Source: Zymoseptoria tritici IPO323 (Eukaryota; Ascomycota; Dothideomycetes; Mycosphaerellales; Mycosphaerellaceae). Taken from it: a DNA stretch of 64,000 nucleotides. Position numbers and translations under genes: made by a program. Position 1 is the first letter of the stretch. Every line of letters begins with the position of its first letter. Below, in pieces: positions 63,463-64,000 of this stretch. The notes under the pieces were generated by a model. That model was not told where the DNA came from, ran no database searches, and worked only from the letters and a program-made list of their open reading frames with translations. The stretch lies in contig NC_018206.1 of the NCBI RefSeq assembly GCF_000219625.1, forward strand, positions 372,001 to 436,000, given 5' to 3'.

Positions 63463-64000
63463 GGGGAGATGATGCGGGCCTCGATTGGGCGGGCGCCAAG
63501 TTCTATGATGCCATGCAGTGGTGGGAAAGAAGAGGATGGATTGCGCGTTGGCTTGGCGAGGACGATGGCGCTTTGGACGTTAGAGACGAGTCAAGATCTG
63601 GGTCTGGCCATGAGGGCGGGAGAGGCCCTTGACGATATGAAGAGAAGAGTTCGGCGGTGCAATTGGTCGTGGGAATACAGCCGCGACTTTGACGCGTTGA
63701 CGATACAGGATGGATAAAAGACGGAAAACGCAGGAAAGCGTCATGTGATCTGTCTGATTCACCTTTGTCTGAATGTGATGGATGTTGCGTGTCTTTGGAC
63801 TGCGGAAGGATTCGATGGACATGAACGACCTTGCTGGGCATGGGACGATACACGACGGGAGTTCTCGCTGGACTTTCGCGCGGATAGTGAAATGGAGGGA
63901 GGGGGTTTCACTTGCAAATGAGCATAACTGCATGATGTCGACGACGCATTTTTCTTGCTTGATTGCTTGATTGGACGATGATGATGGGATCGATGGATCT
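63463..64000. other. 3' flank of the membrane-protein gene
   Basis: About 540 bases to the window edge. Frames of up to 117 codons on the minus strand have no recognisable sequence; no gene is called. Confidence 0.5.

Noticed and set aside
1..64000. tRNA, rRNA or CRISPR features
   Set aside because: No cloverleaf with A/B boxes, no rRNA-like sequence and no regularly spaced identical repeats were found by eye; CRISPR is not expected in a fungal nuclear genome.

Overview
The window reads as nuclear DNA of a filamentous ascomycete (Pezizomycotina), most likely a dothideomycete. The evidence is: introns of about 48-66 nt with GTNNGT donors and CTNAC branch points close to the acceptor; GPI2, RSM22, IPI3, SEC61-gamma, RPL37 and DCAF11 orthologues of fungal type; expanded families typical of moulds (F-box-like, Arb2-domain, LURP-one, GPR1/FUN34/YaaH); and one AT-rich island with a RIP-like dinucleotide signature. 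Intron coordinates were assigned by eye. For every spliced gene reported as intact, the joined reading frame is open and divisible by three.

Layout. 0-20 kb: the 3' part of mitochondrial RSM22, a tandem pair of F-box-like genes (2.8-6.1 kb), a five-exon DEAD-box helicase (7.4-9.3 kb), a 4.8 kb gene-poor gap, an acetate-transporter-family gene, and a tandem pair of unrecognised proteins made almost entirely of helix-turn-helix repeats (15.9-19.2 kb). 20-30 kb: GPI2, an Arb2-domain protein, a TauD-type dioxygenase, a TRI12-type MFS transporter, a LURP-one protein and a decayed methyltransferase.

30-41.5 kb is the accessory part. A nucleotide-sugar dehydrogenase with UDP-N-acetylhexosamine dehydrogenase signatures is divergent from a chitin-synthase-like GT2 polymerase. 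A GH18 chitinase-like gene lies convergent to that polymerase. The GH18 gene is cut in two: its C-terminal end lies beside the GT2 gene, its N-terminal part lies 1.9 kb away, and between them sit a RIP-like AT-rich island and a truncated kinase gene. The 3.8 kb between dehydrogenase and polymerase contains a degenerate tandem repeat of about 150-175 bp. Together the genes suggest a surface polysaccharide locus (precursor oxidation, polymerisation, polymer trimming) in which the hydrolase has been lost.

41.6-64 kb is dense housekeeping sequence: DCAF11, SEC61-gamma, an FSH1 serine hydrolase, a Git3-like receptor, a secreted Ser/Thr-rich protein, IPI3, an SGNH esterase, RPL37, a GNAT acetyltransferase flanked by two inverted telomere-like motifs, and a low-complexity single-pass membrane protein. 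Several plus-strand genes here change from strongly C-rich at the 5' end to strongly G-rich at the 3' end of the coding strand.

No tRNA, rRNA, CRISPR array or intact transposon was seen.
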